A DNA stretch of 42,844 nucleotides from Vibrio jasicida CAIM 1864 = LMG 25398 (lineage in GTDB: Bacteria; Pseudomonadota; Gammaproteobacteria; Enterobacterales; Vibrionaceae), in contig NZ_BAOG01000038.1 of assembly GCF_000400365.1 (NCBI RefSeq), positions 1 to 42,844 on the forward strand, given 5' to 3'. The position numbers and the translations under genes were made by a program. How positions within the stretch are numbered: position 1 is the stretch's first letter; every line of letters starts with the position of its first letter. Of this stretch, positions 6,805 to 15,280 are shown one piece after another. The notes below the pieces were generated by a model that worked only from the letters and a program-made list of their open reading frames with translations, was not told the DNA's origin and did no database searches.

Positions 6805-8493
6805 ATGTTAACTCCTCATAGACTGATTCTTGGTGCTGCGTTGCTGCCTGTATTTAGCGCGTGGGCGAATGCTGCTGAGCAAACCGCAGACGTGGTGTAC
6901 ATCAACGCTGGTATTTATGGTCATCCAAAAGCAGACGCTGTTGCCGTGCATCATGGACGGATTGCTTTTGTTGGCGATAAAGCTAAGGCACAAATGTGGG
7001 TTGGTGAAGGCACGGAAGTGGTGGATTTGACTGATACCTACTTGTTGCCAGGTTTTGTCGATAACCACAATCATGTGTTTGAGGCGACTTCCGAAGCAGG
7101 CGGTACGTGCTTATTGCAAGCTGGCACCTTGTTGGATGAGCAAATCCCACAACTGCAAGACTGTAAAGAGTTTGTCCAAGATGGCGAATGGTTGATGGGA
7201 TACGGTTTTACGCTTGATGCGACCTTATCGGAAGAAAACCAACGCACGCCTCTCGAAGTGATCGATGAGGTATTTCCTGAGACGCCGGTGGTGTTAATGG
7301 AGCAAACCTCTCATTCGATGTGGGTGAACTCGGCTGCGCTGAAAGCGGCGAATATTGATAAAAGCACACCCGATCCGCAAGGCGGTCGTATTCTCAAAGA
7401 TCCGGATACAGACGAGTTGAATGGAATCTTGTTGGATAACGCCGGTGATGTAGTGATGGAACTGGCTTGGAACAGCATGAGTGCGCAATTTGCGGTGAGC
7501 TACCAAGGTTTGTTGACTGGTTTAGAAGAAGCCGCGCTTTACGGCATTACCACAATTGGTGATGGGCGAATGTACTGGAAGCGAGGTTGGTATGAAGTGT
7601 GGAAGGAGAGTGAAAAACGAGGTGATCTGACCGCTCGCGTCTCTTTGCGACCATGGATTTATCCGACTGACAGCATGGACTCTCAGCTGTCGTATTTGAA
7701 AGGCATTCAGTCCGACGATACTTCTCGCTTATTGCTGGTGAACCAAGTCAAAATGTACAGTGATGGCATCTTCATCAATGGTACAGCAAAAACCCTTGCG
7801 CCTTATCTTGATACTTACCTGCCAGATTCTCCCTATGGGCTGAATTACATTTCGCCACAAGCAATGCCCGAATGGCTAAGCAAGCTCGATAAACTCGGTT
7901 ACAGCGCGCACATTCATGCTATCGGTGATGGTGGTATTCGTGAATCACTCGATGCAATTGAGAAGGTGCGCAGTCAGGGCAATCAGAGACGTTACACTTT
8001 GACGCATGTCGAATTGGTCAACAGCAAAGACGTGCCAAGGTTCGCCAAGTTAGGTGTCACGGCAGACTTTCAAGTTGGCTCCGATTATGTGGCTTATCAC
8101 GATCACCAATGGGCAGAAGCCTTCTTAGGCGGTAAGCGAGCCAGAGCCTTAATGAACCTGCGTGCGCTTTACAATGCCAAAGCTAACGTGACGTTAAGCA
8201 GCGATTGGAATGTGCATGATTTGAATCCATTGGTTGGCATCTCCAATAGCTTGGTGATGGGCGAAACTGGATTGCCAAACGTCTCAGCTGCGATTGATGC
8301 CTACACGATTCATCCGGCTTACAGCTTGGGTTTAGAAAAGGAAATTGGCTCAATCGATATCGGGAAATCGGCAGACTTTGCTGTATTGGATCAAGACATC
8401 ACCCAACTGAAAGCGGAAGACATCGCCCAAGGTCGCGTCCTCATGACGGTGTTGAGAGGGGAAGTGGTCTACGAGCAACTAGATGATGAATAA
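6805..8493 (+). CDS. exported YtcJ-like amidohydrolase
   Basis: A 562-residue metal-dependent hydrolase of the amidohydrolase superfamily (Amidohydro_3, YtcJ-like). Residues 1-24 form a Sec signal peptide ending ANA-AE, so it acts in the periplasm. The first metal motif is HNH (residues 88-90) in PGFVDNHNHVFE. Later motifs are VKMYSDGIFINGTA, the HIHAIGDGG segment, THVEL and the catalytic aspartate in LSSDWNVHD. The C-terminus has the usual small beta domain (GKSADFAVLDQDI). Substrates in this family are mostly unknown N-acyl or formamide compounds. The ATG at 6805 follows GGAAGG; an upstream in-frame ATG would spoil the signal peptide. Confidence 0.85.
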   Translation: MLTPHRLILGAALLPVFSAWANAAEQTADVVYINAGIYGHPKADAVAVHHGRIAFVGDKAKAQMWVGEGTEVVDLTDTYLLPGFVDNHNHVFEATSEAGGTCLLQAGTLLDEQIPQLQDCKEFVQDGEWLMGYGFTLDATLSEENQRTPLEVIDEVFPETPVVLMEQTSHSMWVNSAALKAANIDKSTPDPQGGRILKDPDTDELNGILLDNAGDVVMELAWNSMSAQFAVSYQGLLTGLEEAALYGITTIGDGRMYWKRGWYEVWKESEKRGDLTARVSLRPWIYPTDSMDSQLSYLKGIQSDDTSRLLLVNQVKMYSDGIFINGTAKTLAPYLDTYLPDSPYGLNYISPQAMPEWLSKLDKLGYSAHIHAIGDGGIRESLDAIEKVRSQGNQRRYTLTHVELVNSKDVPRFAKLGVTADFQVGSDYVAYHDHQWAEAFLGGKRARALMNLRALYNAKANVTLSSDWNVHDLNPLVGISNSLVMGETGLPNVSAAIDAYTIHPAYSLGLEKEIGSIDIGKSADFAVLDQDITQLKAEDIAQGRVLMTVLRGEVVYEQLDDE

Positions 8494-8516
8494 GCCGAGC
8501 GATGACTCACTCGGCT
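8493..8516 (+). terminator. hairpin after the amidohydrolase gene
   Basis: A 7-bp stem, AGCCGAG (8493-8499) with CTCGGCT (8510-8516), overlapping the stop codon. It is followed by GAAAGGTTAT, not a T-run, so termination is likely but not certain. Confidence 0.4.
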
Positions 8517-8523
8517 GAAAGGT

Positions 8524-8793
8524 TATACCCAAGTAGCTTCAAGGTGTTAGGTTCAGCGAGAATGACTTGGTTTGAAGGCGAGGCAACAATTTGAAGATCT
8601 AGTGGTTCTAAATCAAAAATTGTTAACGAAGCATACGAACCAAGGCAACTCGCCCTTTGGGATCGTGTCACTGACGCAATTTCATCGTCAAACAACTTGC
8701 TATTACGCTGCGTTGTTTTCCTTGCTTGCTTTCGGTAAATAGGGAATCAGTGACAACGCTCTGAATCCTGCATCTTGAAGTCATTTGGGTATA
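8524..8793. repeat. dispersed Vibrio palindrome-ended repeat, copy A
   Basis: A non-coding element of 270 bases bounded by TATACCCAAGT at the left and ATTTGGGTATA at the right. The inner parts of the ends, GCTTCAAG and CTTGAAGTCA, extend the inverted repeat. It shares long blocks with the copy at 37847-38128, for example GTTCAGCGAGAATGACTTGG, CGTTGTTTTCCTTGC and CGCTCTGAATCCTGCA. It has no transposase, which fits a MITE-like non-autonomous element. It fills most of the 326-base gap between the amidohydrolase gene and the next small gene. Its reverse strand has a short open frame also present in the other copy, which I take to be incidental. Confidence 0.85.
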
Positions 8794-8819
8794 TTGTCTT
8801 TTTGAAGCGTATTTAGAGA

Positions 8820-8993
8820 CTATTGCTCAGGGTATTCGCCCATACCTTGCGTTTGCCCTTCTGCTTTCCAATGCTCGCCTGGGTCAAAAGCTTCATCGCA
8901 TAGATCAACGGTGTAGCCCATCTCGGTAATTTCTTTCAGGGTGAGGTTGTCAGCAATTTTGGCAATGTCGCCCGCCTTGTTCCGCAGTTCCAT
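8820..8993 (-). CDS. 57-residue hypothetical protein
   Basis: A small acidic protein of 57 residues, without signal peptide or membrane segment, ending in a Gly/Gln/Glu-rich tail. The start at 8993 has a near-perfect GGAGGG ribosome binding site 5 bases upstream; the frame is open for 12 more codons but those lack such a site. It has one cysteine and no motif I recognise. It is divergent from cdaR with about 240 bases between the starts. Confidence 0.6.
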   Translation of the reverse strand: MELRNKAGDIAKIADNLTLKEITEMGYTVDLCDEAFDPGEHWKAEGQTQGMGEYPEQ

Positions 8994-9230
8994 GGTTTCC
9001 CTCCGGTCACTGTTTGGTTGTCGGTTCAAGTCGCGCCAAGCACAAAAACTTGGGTGGCTCGGTTATAAGTATAAGCAGTGATGAAGGACTTTTTGGGTTA
9101 ATAACCATAGTTTATTTAAGGTTAATTGGTCGGTATAACACTTTGGCGTCGATATCAGTTCAATATCATGGCGATAGAAGACAAAGTGTGATTTATTGAC
9201 GCCTTAATCGTGGAGATTTTAGGAACGGAA

Positions 9231-10364
9231 ATGGTGATTCTCGACCACACACTCGCGCAGCAAATCGTCGATCGCACCATGTCGATCATTGGTCATAACA
9301 TCAATGTAATGAACGCGGCAGGAACCATTATTGGCAGCGGCGATGCTGAGCGTATTGGTCAAAAGCACGATGGTGCAGTGCTGGCGCTGAATCATGGTGA
9401 CTCGTTAGAGTTGGATGAGCAAAGTTGCCAATCATTACAAGGCGTGAAACCGGGCATCAATATGCTGCTGCACTTTAAAGGTGAAGTGGTGGGCGTGGTG
9501 GGTGTGACTGGCAACCCTGAACACATCCGAGCGTTCGCTCAGTTAGTGAAGATGACAGCAGAACTGACGATTGAACAAGCTTCGCTGGTGGAGCAATTGC
9601 AATGGGACCGCCGCCATCAAGAAGAGTGTGTCTCAGCATGGTTGAACCAACAACTTAGTGATTCTGAGCACCACGATTGGGCGCAGCGTCTTTCCATCGA
9701 TTTAACAACACCACGAGTTGCTGTCGTGATCGAGCTTAAAGCAGAGAATGCTCCTGTTAGTTTGAACAGCGTGCGCGGCGTTGTTGACGTGTTGTATCGC
9801 TCTGAAGATAAGCCGTTGGTGGCGATCATGTCGATGAATGAAATTGTTGTTCTCAAGTCTTTACGTTCCTCTTCTTCGAATAGCGACCAAAGTGTGCTGG
9901 AGAGTATTCAGCGCCGCTTAACGGCCAATCAGATTGATGATGTCCGTCTCGCGATTGGGCAACGTTTTGATGGCGCACAGCAGCTTCCTCTCTCTTACCA
10001 AAGTGCCAAGCAGGTGCTTGCTGTCGGTCGTCGCTCTCATCCAGAAAAAACTATGCTTAGCTTCTCTGAATATCGCTTACCTGTGTTACTCGCCCCTTTA
10101 GCCGATTCTTGGCAAGGTGAACAACTCGCTCAAGCGATGGCAGCTTTGGTTTCGGCAGACAAATCTGGACAGTTGATAAAAACCTTAGAGGCGTATTTTC
10201 AAGCCAATGGTAACGCCAATGACTGCGCTAAGGCATTGTATATTCATAGAAATACCCTGAGATATCGTCTGGATAGAATCAGTGAAGTGACGGGTATCTC
10301 GACGCAAGATTTTACGGGATTGACCGAGCTGTATATCGCAAGCCAGTTAAGAAAGCTAAATTAG
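9231..10364 (+). CDS. cdaR: CdaR-type sugar diacid utilisation regulator
   Basis: A 377-residue transcriptional activator of the CdaR family. The N-terminal diacid-binding domain (about residues 1-135) is closely similar to E. coli CdaR, including INVMNAAGTIIGSGD and GVVGVTGNPE. A GGDEF-like middle region follows. The C-terminal PucR-type helix-turn-helix has the segment ALYIHRNTLRYRLDRIS (about residues 336-352). In E. coli it senses glycerate or diacids and activates glucarate, galactarate and glycerate genes. The glycerate kinase gene follows in the same direction. The ATG at 9231 follows AGGAACGG; an in-frame GTG at 9210 has no ribosome binding site. Confidence 0.9.
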   Translation: MVILDHTLAQQIVDRTMSIIGHNINVMNAAGTIIGSGDAERIGQKHDGAVLALNHGDSLELDEQSCQSLQGVKPGINMLLHFKGEVVGVVGVTGNPEHIRAFAQLVKMTAELTIEQASLVEQLQWDRRHQEECVSAWLNQQLSDSEHHDWAQRLSIDLTTPRVAVVIELKAENAPVSLNSVRGVVDVLYRSEDKPLVAIMSMNEIVVLKSLRSSSSNSDQSVLESIQRRLTANQIDDVRLAIGQRFDGAQQLPLSYQSAKQVLAVGRRSHPEKTMLSFSEYRLPVLLAPLADSWQGEQLAQAMAALVSADKSGQLIKTLEAYFQANGNANDCAKALYIHRNTLRYRLDRISEVTGISTQDFTGLTELYIASQLRKLN

Positions 10365-10368
10365 CTAG

Positions 10369-10384
10369 TTGTGCAAATGCACAA
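10369..10384. promoter_or_regulatory. 16-bp palindrome between cdaR and glycerate kinase
   Basis: TTGTGC-AAAT-GCACAA is a perfect dyad 4 bases past the cdaR stop codon and about 130 bases before the glycerate kinase start. Its place suggests a CdaR operator controlling the kinase gene. It lacks a T-run and has only a 6-bp stem, so a terminator is less likely. The assignment is inferred from position only. Confidence 0.45.
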
Positions 10385-10512
10385 AATAATTCAAGCATAG
10401 TCAGTATTGTTTGGATGTTTGACTAAAGAATATGCCAAGTTTTTAAGTGAGAATAGCCACATTGATGACCTGCGACTTGTCGCTCGCAGCGTGCTGTTTT
10501 CAGGAGAATGAA

Positions 10513-11646
10513 ATGAAAGTTGTGATTGCCCCAGATTCGTTTAAAGAGAGCTTGACCGCCAAACAAGTGAGTGACGCGATCAAGAGCGGTTTGTCTCGTG
10601 TTTGGCACGATGCAGAATTCGTTACGGTACCTGTTGCTGATGGCGGTGAAGGGACAGTTCAATCTTTGATTGATGCGACTGAGGGCGAGCAGGTTTTCGT
10701 GACCGTAAAAGGCCCACTTGGCAATGATGTCGAGGCGTTTTATGGCATTCTAGGTGACGGTGAAACCGCAGTAATCGAAATGGCAGAGGCAAGTGGTTTG
10801 CACCTTGTGCCAAGTGAGCAACGTGACCCGAAAAACACCAGCAGCTTTGGTACCGGTCAGTTAATTCTAAATGCGCTTGATCGCGGTATTCAACGCTTGA
10901 TCATCGGCTTGGGTGGCAGCGCAACCAATGACGGCGGCACGGGTATGCTGGCGGCTTTAGGTGTTAAGTTTCTAGACAGTGCAGGTCAGCCAATCACTCC
11001 TAACGGTGGCGGTTTAGTTGCGCTAGCAAGCATTGATGTGTCTGGGCTTGACGCTCGCTTAGCGGACTGCGAAGTGCTGGTGGCATGCGATGTGGACAAC
11101 CCATTGTGTGGCGAGAAAGGCGCGTCAGCGATTTTTGGCCCACAGAAGGGTGCGACGCCGGCGGATGTGGAGCTGTTAGATTCTGCTCTAAGCAAATACG
11201 GTGAACTGACAGAGCAAGTGACAGGCAAGCATGTGCTGACTCAAAAAGGCGCAGGAGCCGCCGGTGGTATGGGCGCGGCGTTACTTGGTTACCTACCTGC
11301 ACGACTTAAGCCGGGTATTGAGATTGTGCTAGAAACCGTAAAGCTCGCAGAGCACGTAGCAGACGCTGATATTGTCTTTACTGGCGAAGGCCGTATTGAT
11401 CACCAAACTGTGCATGGCAAGACACCAATGGGTGTGGCGAAAGTGGCGAAAGAATATGGTTTGCCTGTCATTGCCCTAGCTGGTTGCACAGGTGATAACT
11501 TCCAAGCAGTCTACGAGTGCGGCATTGACGCAGTATTTGTATGTGTACCACGCGCAATGAGTTTGCCAGAAGCTATGGAAGAAGCCGACGTGAACCTTGC
11601 GAACTTGGCTGAAAACGTAGCCAGATTGTGGCAATTACCTCGCTAA
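10513..11646 (+). CDS. garK: glycerate kinase, type 1
   Basis: A 377-residue cytosolic kinase that phosphorylates D-glycerate, in this family giving 2-phosphoglycerate in E. coli GarK. Family marks are the opening VVIAPDSFKESLTA (residues about 3-16), VADGGEGTVQ (about 43-52), IIGLGGSATNDGGTGML (about 132-148), FGPQKGA and FTGEGRIDHQTVHGKTP near the C-terminal end. Length is typical (about 380). The ATG at 10513 is preceded by CAGGAG; the frame is open further upstream but has no second good site. It follows cdaR, which supports a role in sugar-acid or glycerate use. The choice between the names garK and glxK is uncertain. Confidence 0.9.
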   Translation: MKVVIAPDSFKESLTAKQVSDAIKSGLSRVWHDAEFVTVPVADGGEGTVQSLIDATEGEQVFVTVKGPLGNDVEAFYGILGDGETAVIEMAEASGLHLVPSEQRDPKNTSSFGTGQLILNALDRGIQRLIIGLGGSATNDGGTGMLAALGVKFLDSAGQPITPNGGGLVALASIDVSGLDARLADCEVLVACDVDNPLCGEKGASAIFGPQKGATPADVELLDSALSKYGELTEQVTGKHVLTQKGAGAAGGMGAALLGYLPARLKPGIEIVLETVKLAEHVADADIVFTGEGRIDHQTVHGKTPMGVAKVAKEYGLPVIALAGCTGDNFQAVYECGIDAVFVCVPRAMSLPEAMEEADVNLANLAENVARLWQLPR

Positions 11647-11689
11647 CACTCTGTGTTTGGTTGAGCAACTAGCTCAGAGAACTCAAATC

Positions 11690-11722
11690 AAAGCCTCCCA
11701 ATTGCGGAGGCTTTGTTGTTTC
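11690..11722 (+). terminator. terminator of glycerate kinase
   Basis: A 9-bp perfect stem, AAAGCCTCC (11690-11698) with GGAGGCTTT (11706-11714), followed by GTTGTTTC. It lies about 45 bases past the stop codon. Confidence 0.85.
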
Positions 11723-11772
11723 TGGTGCTGAATGTTTGGAACGGAATGCTTGGAACGAATTGTCTGGAGCGA

Positions 11773-13209
11773 CTATTTAGCGTGTTGAGCAATCAGTGTT
11801 GCTAGCGTTTCCATCGCAGGGATCCAGTTTTTCTCCGCTCCAAAGTTCGCGACGCTGAGACGAATGCAGTTTTGATACTGTCCCTGAGTGCCAAATACCG
11901 AGCCGGGCAGGATACTGATTTTGTGTTCGTTACAGGCTTGATAAAGCGCATAGCTGTCAGTTTTGGGTGGCAAGCGTAACCAAAGCAAGAATGAACCTTG
12001 TACTGCATTGATTTGGTAGCGGTTTTTTAGTTCAAAGTGTGCATCTAAGCATTGGTTGAGCATCTGCAAATATCGTCTCACGTTGGCTTGGTAAACACGG
12101 CACATACGCGAAGTGTGAGTGCGGTATTTGCCTGAGGTTAGGAAAGTGCCCACCGCCGATTGCATCAAGTTCAAACTGCCCATGTTTTCACATAACAGGT
12201 ATTGCTCGACTTGAGCGCGATAACGTCCCGCTAGCATCCAACCAATACGAAGGCGTGAATCGAGCGTTTTCGATAACGAGTTGACGTAAATCACCCGTTG
12301 TTTCTCGTCCAATTTGCGCAAGCTTGGCAAGGGTTCGTCGTAACTCAACGCGCCAAACACGTCATCTTCAATGATTGGAATATCTCCAGAAACCTTAAGC
12401 AGTCGCTCTCGCCTTTCAAGGGGCATCATTGAGCCTGTTGGGTTGGTGAAGTTTGGCGTGACAATAATGACTTTGATCTCCCACGTTGCCATGGCTTTTT
12501 CCAGCGCGTCTGGATCCATACCATCACGAGGGCAGCTAGGGATCTCGACCACTTGTAAACCGAGAGATTCGAGCATCAACAAGTTGCCGAAATAGCAGGG
12601 CGATTCTACCGCCACAATATCTCCAGTCTGTGTTGTTGCTCTAAGGGCAAGACTGATCGCTTGCTGTGCTCCATGGGTAACCAAAAGATCATCCACGTTT
12701 GCCGGCGTTCCCAGATCTTGGGTGATCTTCGCCAGCTGTTTGACCAACAAGTCATCACCCGGTGGCAGTTGATAATGACTGGAAATATGACTTTGTTGGC
12801 GGCTCTGGCGGCCAATTTCGGCATACAGGCTTTTGATGGCTGGCGCGTCAATGTTCGGGTGTGCTGAGCCAGTCGGAAGCAGCTCTTGATACTCGGGATA
12901 GGTAAGGATTTGTTTGCACACCGAGAGCAAATCCACACGCGTAGGCTTAGCAATCTTGGCTTCATGTCGCTCGGTTGGCTTTACTCGATAACCGGATTTT
13001 GGCACCGAGTAAACCATGCTTTGTGCTTCTAGTTCCTGATAAGCGCGGATCACCGTGTTCTTGCTTACCTTGAGTTCAGTGCTCAATTGACGGATGGAGG
13101 GCAACTTGTCGTCTGGCTGATAAACCCCATTGCTGATCGCTTGTTTGAGATGCTTCTCGACGATCAAATACTTATTGGCATCAAGTGTACTTGCTAAATC
13201 TGTACCCAT
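11773..13209 (-). CDS. MocR family GntR/aminotransferase regulator
   Basis: A 478-residue MocR-type regulator. Residues about 10-80 form a GntR winged helix-turn-helix (LPSIRQLSTELKVSKNTVIR, then AYQELEAQSMVYSVPKSGYRV). The rest is a fold-type I aminotransferase-like domain with the PLP lysine in NSLSKTLDSRLRIGWM and the aspartate in IPIIEDDVFG. Such proteins sense PLP or an amino-compound. The ATG at 13209 follows GGAAG; the longer GTG start at 13230 has no ribosome binding site. It is divergent from an EamA exporter, the probable target, with direct repeats in the shared region. Confidence 0.88.
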   Translation of the reverse strand: MGTDLASTLDANKYLIVEKHLKQAISNGVYQPDDKLPSIRQLSTELKVSKNTVIRAYQELEAQSMVYSVPKSGYRVKPTERHEAKIAKPTRVDLLSVCKQILTYPEYQELLPTGSAHPNIDAPAIKSLYAEIGRQSRQQSHISSHYQLPPGDDLLVKQLAKITQDLGTPANVDDLLVTHGAQQAISLALRATTQTGDIVAVESPCYFGNLLMLESLGLQVVEIPSCPRDGMDPDALEKAMATWEIKVIIVTPNFTNPTGSMMPLERRERLLKVSGDIPIIEDDVFGALSYDEPLPSLRKLDEKQRVIYVNSLSKTLDSRLRIGWMLAGRYRAQVEQYLLCENMGSLNLMQSAVGTFLTSGKYRTHTSRMCRVYQANVRRYLQMLNQCLDAHFELKNRYQINAVQGSFLLWLRLPPKTDSYALYQACNEHKISILPGSVFGTQGQYQNCIRLSVANFGAEKNWIPAMETLATLIAQHAK

Positions 13210-13210
13210 A

Positions 13211-13291
13211 AAAACACTTCCATCTGTCACTTTTTGAAAACACTGTACCTAACTACATTAGCAACATTCGAGATTAAAAACATTCAAGATT
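13211..13291. promoter_or_regulatory. direct repeats between the MocR gene and its exporter
   Basis: Two direct repeat pairs lie in this divergent region. AACATTC-R-AGATT occurs at 13263-13275 and again at 13279-13291, offset by 16 bases. AAAACACT occurs at 13211-13218 and 13237-13244. MocR regulators are known to use direct repeats, so these are candidate binding sites. Which pair acts on which gene is not clear. Confidence 0.45.
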
Positions 13292-13318
13292 TAAAAGTAA
13301 GTAGAGTGAGGGCGAATC

Positions 13319-14236
13319 ATGTTAATCAGAGCCATTCCTTTTGTGTTCGTGATCCTTTGGGCTTCTGGATTTGTTGGTGCGCGATTTGGTTTGCAATATG
13401 CCGAGCCTGCGACCTTGTTGTCGATTCGCATGGCGTTTAATGTCCTGCTGTTTCTGGTGATTGTTGCCTTTCTGCGCCGTCGTATTCCAACGGGAAAAGA
13501 CTTTTGGCACAGCTGCGTTGTCGGGATATTGATTCACGGCTTTTACCTCGGTGGAACGTACTTCGCCATCAGTTTGGGAATGCCTGCGGGCTTAAGTTCG
13601 CTACTCGTCGGGATACAACCTATTTTGACGGCCGTATTGCTGGTGGCGTTTGCTTCTGAGCAGTTCAAACCATCACAGTGGATTGGTTTGTCCTTGGGTT
13701 TTGTCGGTATTGCTATGGTGCTTATGGGTAAGATGGAGTGGCAATCCGATTTGCACAAAACCTTAGCGATTGGTGTGTGCTTGTCGTCATTGTTTGGTAT
13801 TACGCTTGGCACTTTGTATCAAAAGAAATATTGCCAACAAGTGGATATGGTAGGCGGCGCGACCGTGCAGTATTTAGCGGCATTGGCCATGTTCCTGCCA
13901 ATCGCGATACAGTTTGAAACCATGCAGGTGCAATGGACGACGGAATTCATTCTCACCTTAATCTGGCTTGTGGTCGTGCTGTCTTGTGTGGCGATTCTGT
14001 TGCTGCTGTACATGGTGAAGAATGGCGCGGCATCGAGTGTTGCTTCTGTGTTCTACCTTGTGCCTCCGACCACGGCGCTTCAAGCTTGGTTTGCCTTCGG
14101 TGAGTCGTTTGATTGGATGGGCATTATTGGCTTTGTATTAGCGGCGACGGCGGTCTACTTAGTGGTGAAAAAGCCTGAGCTACCAATGTTTAAATCAAAG
14201 GTTGCAAAGCAGAAACGTAAAATATACCTAAATTAG
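13319..14236 (+). CDS. EamA/DMT-superfamily transporter
   Basis: A 305-residue inner-membrane protein with about ten hydrophobic segments in two EamA repeats, typical of drug/metabolite exporters. The start has the usual signature FVILWASGFVGARFGLQYA (residues about 8-26), and the second repeat includes SVASVFYLVPPTTALQAW. The C-terminus is basic. The ATG at 13319 follows GTGAGGGCG. It is probably a small-molecule (amino acid or metabolite) exporter under control of the divergent MocR regulator; the substrate is unknown. A direct link between the two genes is inferred from arrangement alone. Confidence 0.85.
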   Translation: MLIRAIPFVFVILWASGFVGARFGLQYAEPATLLSIRMAFNVLLFLVIVAFLRRRIPTGKDFWHSCVVGILIHGFYLGGTYFAISLGMPAGLSSLLVGIQPILTAVLLVAFASEQFKPSQWIGLSLGFVGIAMVLMGKMEWQSDLHKTLAIGVCLSSLFGITLGTLYQKKYCQQVDMVGGATVQYLAALAMFLPIAIQFETMQVQWTTEFILTLIWLVVVLSCVAILLLLYMVKNGAASSVASVFYLVPPTTALQAWFAFGESFDWMGIIGFVLAATAVYLVVKKPELPMFKSKVAKQKRKIYLN

Positions 14237-14267
14237 GTAGGGACATTTGCGTGCCAGAGAGTACAAT

Positions 14268-14295
14268 CCGGCTCCTTACATGTTTGTGGAGTCGG
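14268..14295 (+). promoter_or_regulatory. hairpin covering a ribosome binding site
   Basis: CCGGCTCC (14268-14275) can pair along its full length with GGAGTCGG (14288-14295) if one G-U pair is allowed. The right arm includes the GGAG ribosome binding site and ends at the ATGATG start of the next gene. The stem could therefore limit translation until it is opened. No ligand or trigger can be inferred. Confidence 0.4.
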
Positions 14296-14298
14296 ATG

Positions 14299-14586
14299 AT
14301 GACCGTCAAGCCAGATCGAATGAGCGCGATGCGCAATATCATTGAACAAGTGAAAGCAGAATTGCCGATTTATGAATCGGAGACCTTTGTTTGTGGTCCT
14401 GAGGGTAAATGCATCGGTTGCCCAAAAAAACTGTTGGAAATGGTCGATTCTGAACTGAGCTATTGGGAATCTGCAATGGATCGCGGTATCACGCCTCAGT
14501 TTGATGAAATCCGCCGATTTGGCAAAATGTGCACCAGCGTACGCCGAGGTTTAATCCGCAATAACGTGCCGTTGCTCAACGCTTAA
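14299..14586 (+). CDS. small Cys-containing hypothetical protein
   Basis: About 95 residues if the second ATG of ATGATG is used. It has four cysteines: Cys32, Cys38 and Cys41 in the segment CGPEGKCIGC, and Cys78 in FGKMCTS. This could bind zinc or an iron-sulphur cluster. The remainder is helical and charged. The start is uncertain: ATG at 14296 or 14299 follows GGAG, while an upstream GTG at 14251 is also possible. I do not recognise a named family. It follows the EamA gene by about 60 bases and precedes a cytochrome c gene. Confidence 0.7.
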   Translation: MTVKPDRMSAMRNIIEQVKAELPIYESETFVCGPEGKCIGCPKKLLEMVDSELSYWESAMDRGITPQFDEIRRFGKMCTSVRRGLIRNNVPLLNA

Positions 14587-14653
14587 TCAACACTTTTTCG
14601 ACATCCCCCTCGTTACCTTGTCTTTATTGATTAAACGAAGACAAGGGGCTTTC

Positions 14654-15025
14654 ATGCGCAAATTCTTTTTCTCTGCTGTTTTGTTATTACTGGCTTCCAG
14701 TTCTGGTTTTGCGGGTTACAAATGGTTCACTGACAACCAATATGGCGAAGCGGATCTTGCTGCGGGTAAGCAGCACTTTGAATCTTACTGTGTCTCTTGT
14801 CATGGTGATAAAGGGCATGGTGATGGATTGGTGGCTAAGGCGATGAACATCAAACCCGATAATATTTTTGATGAACTGACCAATCCATTCGGAACAAAAG
14901 TGGAGTTAATAGAGACGGTATTGGAAGGGGAGAATGGTCAAAGCGGTGCAATGCCACCATTCAAATCTGTGCTGAGTGAAAAGCAAGTAAATGACATTTT
15001 TGAATACATCAAAAGTATTAACTGA
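14654..15025 (+). CDS. monohaem cytochrome c
   Basis: A 123-residue exported class I cytochrome c. The signal peptide spans about residues 1-20 (MRKFFFSAVLLLLASSSGFA). The haem motif is CVSCH, residues 46-50, preceded by GKQHFESY. The likely axial methionine lies in GAMPPFKS. The C-terminal helix is LSEKQVNDIFEYIKSI, also typical. The ATG at 14654 follows AAGGGG. It should carry electrons in the periplasm; partner enzymes are not adjacent and there is no sign of co-transcription with a terminal oxidase. Confidence 0.9.
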   Translation: MRKFFFSAVLLLLASSSGFAGYKWFTDNQYGEADLAAGKQHFESYCVSCHGDKGHGDGLVAKAMNIKPDNIFDELTNPFGTKVELIETVLEGENGQSGAMPPFKSVLSEKQVNDIFEYIKSIN

Positions 15026-15280
15026 TCTAAATTCTTATTTTAGAAACAGTTACTTATTGTTTTTCTGTGTGCTTCAAGGCTTTGAATTCTGTCGAATTTT
15101 TACGTTACTTTAGCCGCTAGTTTCAAGGTAATTTGGCGGTCACTCTCAAGTTCTCGATTCCCTCGTTTTTTCTTATCATTTGCGCGTTTCTCTGCGTAAT
15201 TTCAACGATATATTGGCTCGATTCTCACATGGATGTGGGAGCGAACCCCCTATCATCTGTCTGTGCGCTGAGAGTCAAAA

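Noticed and set aside
8507..8695. Open frame of about 62 codons on the minus strand inside repeat copy A
   Set aside because: A similar frame occurs in copy B (37755-38033) because the repeat itself is shared. It has no ribosome binding site and runs over the end of the repeat, so I treat it as incidental.
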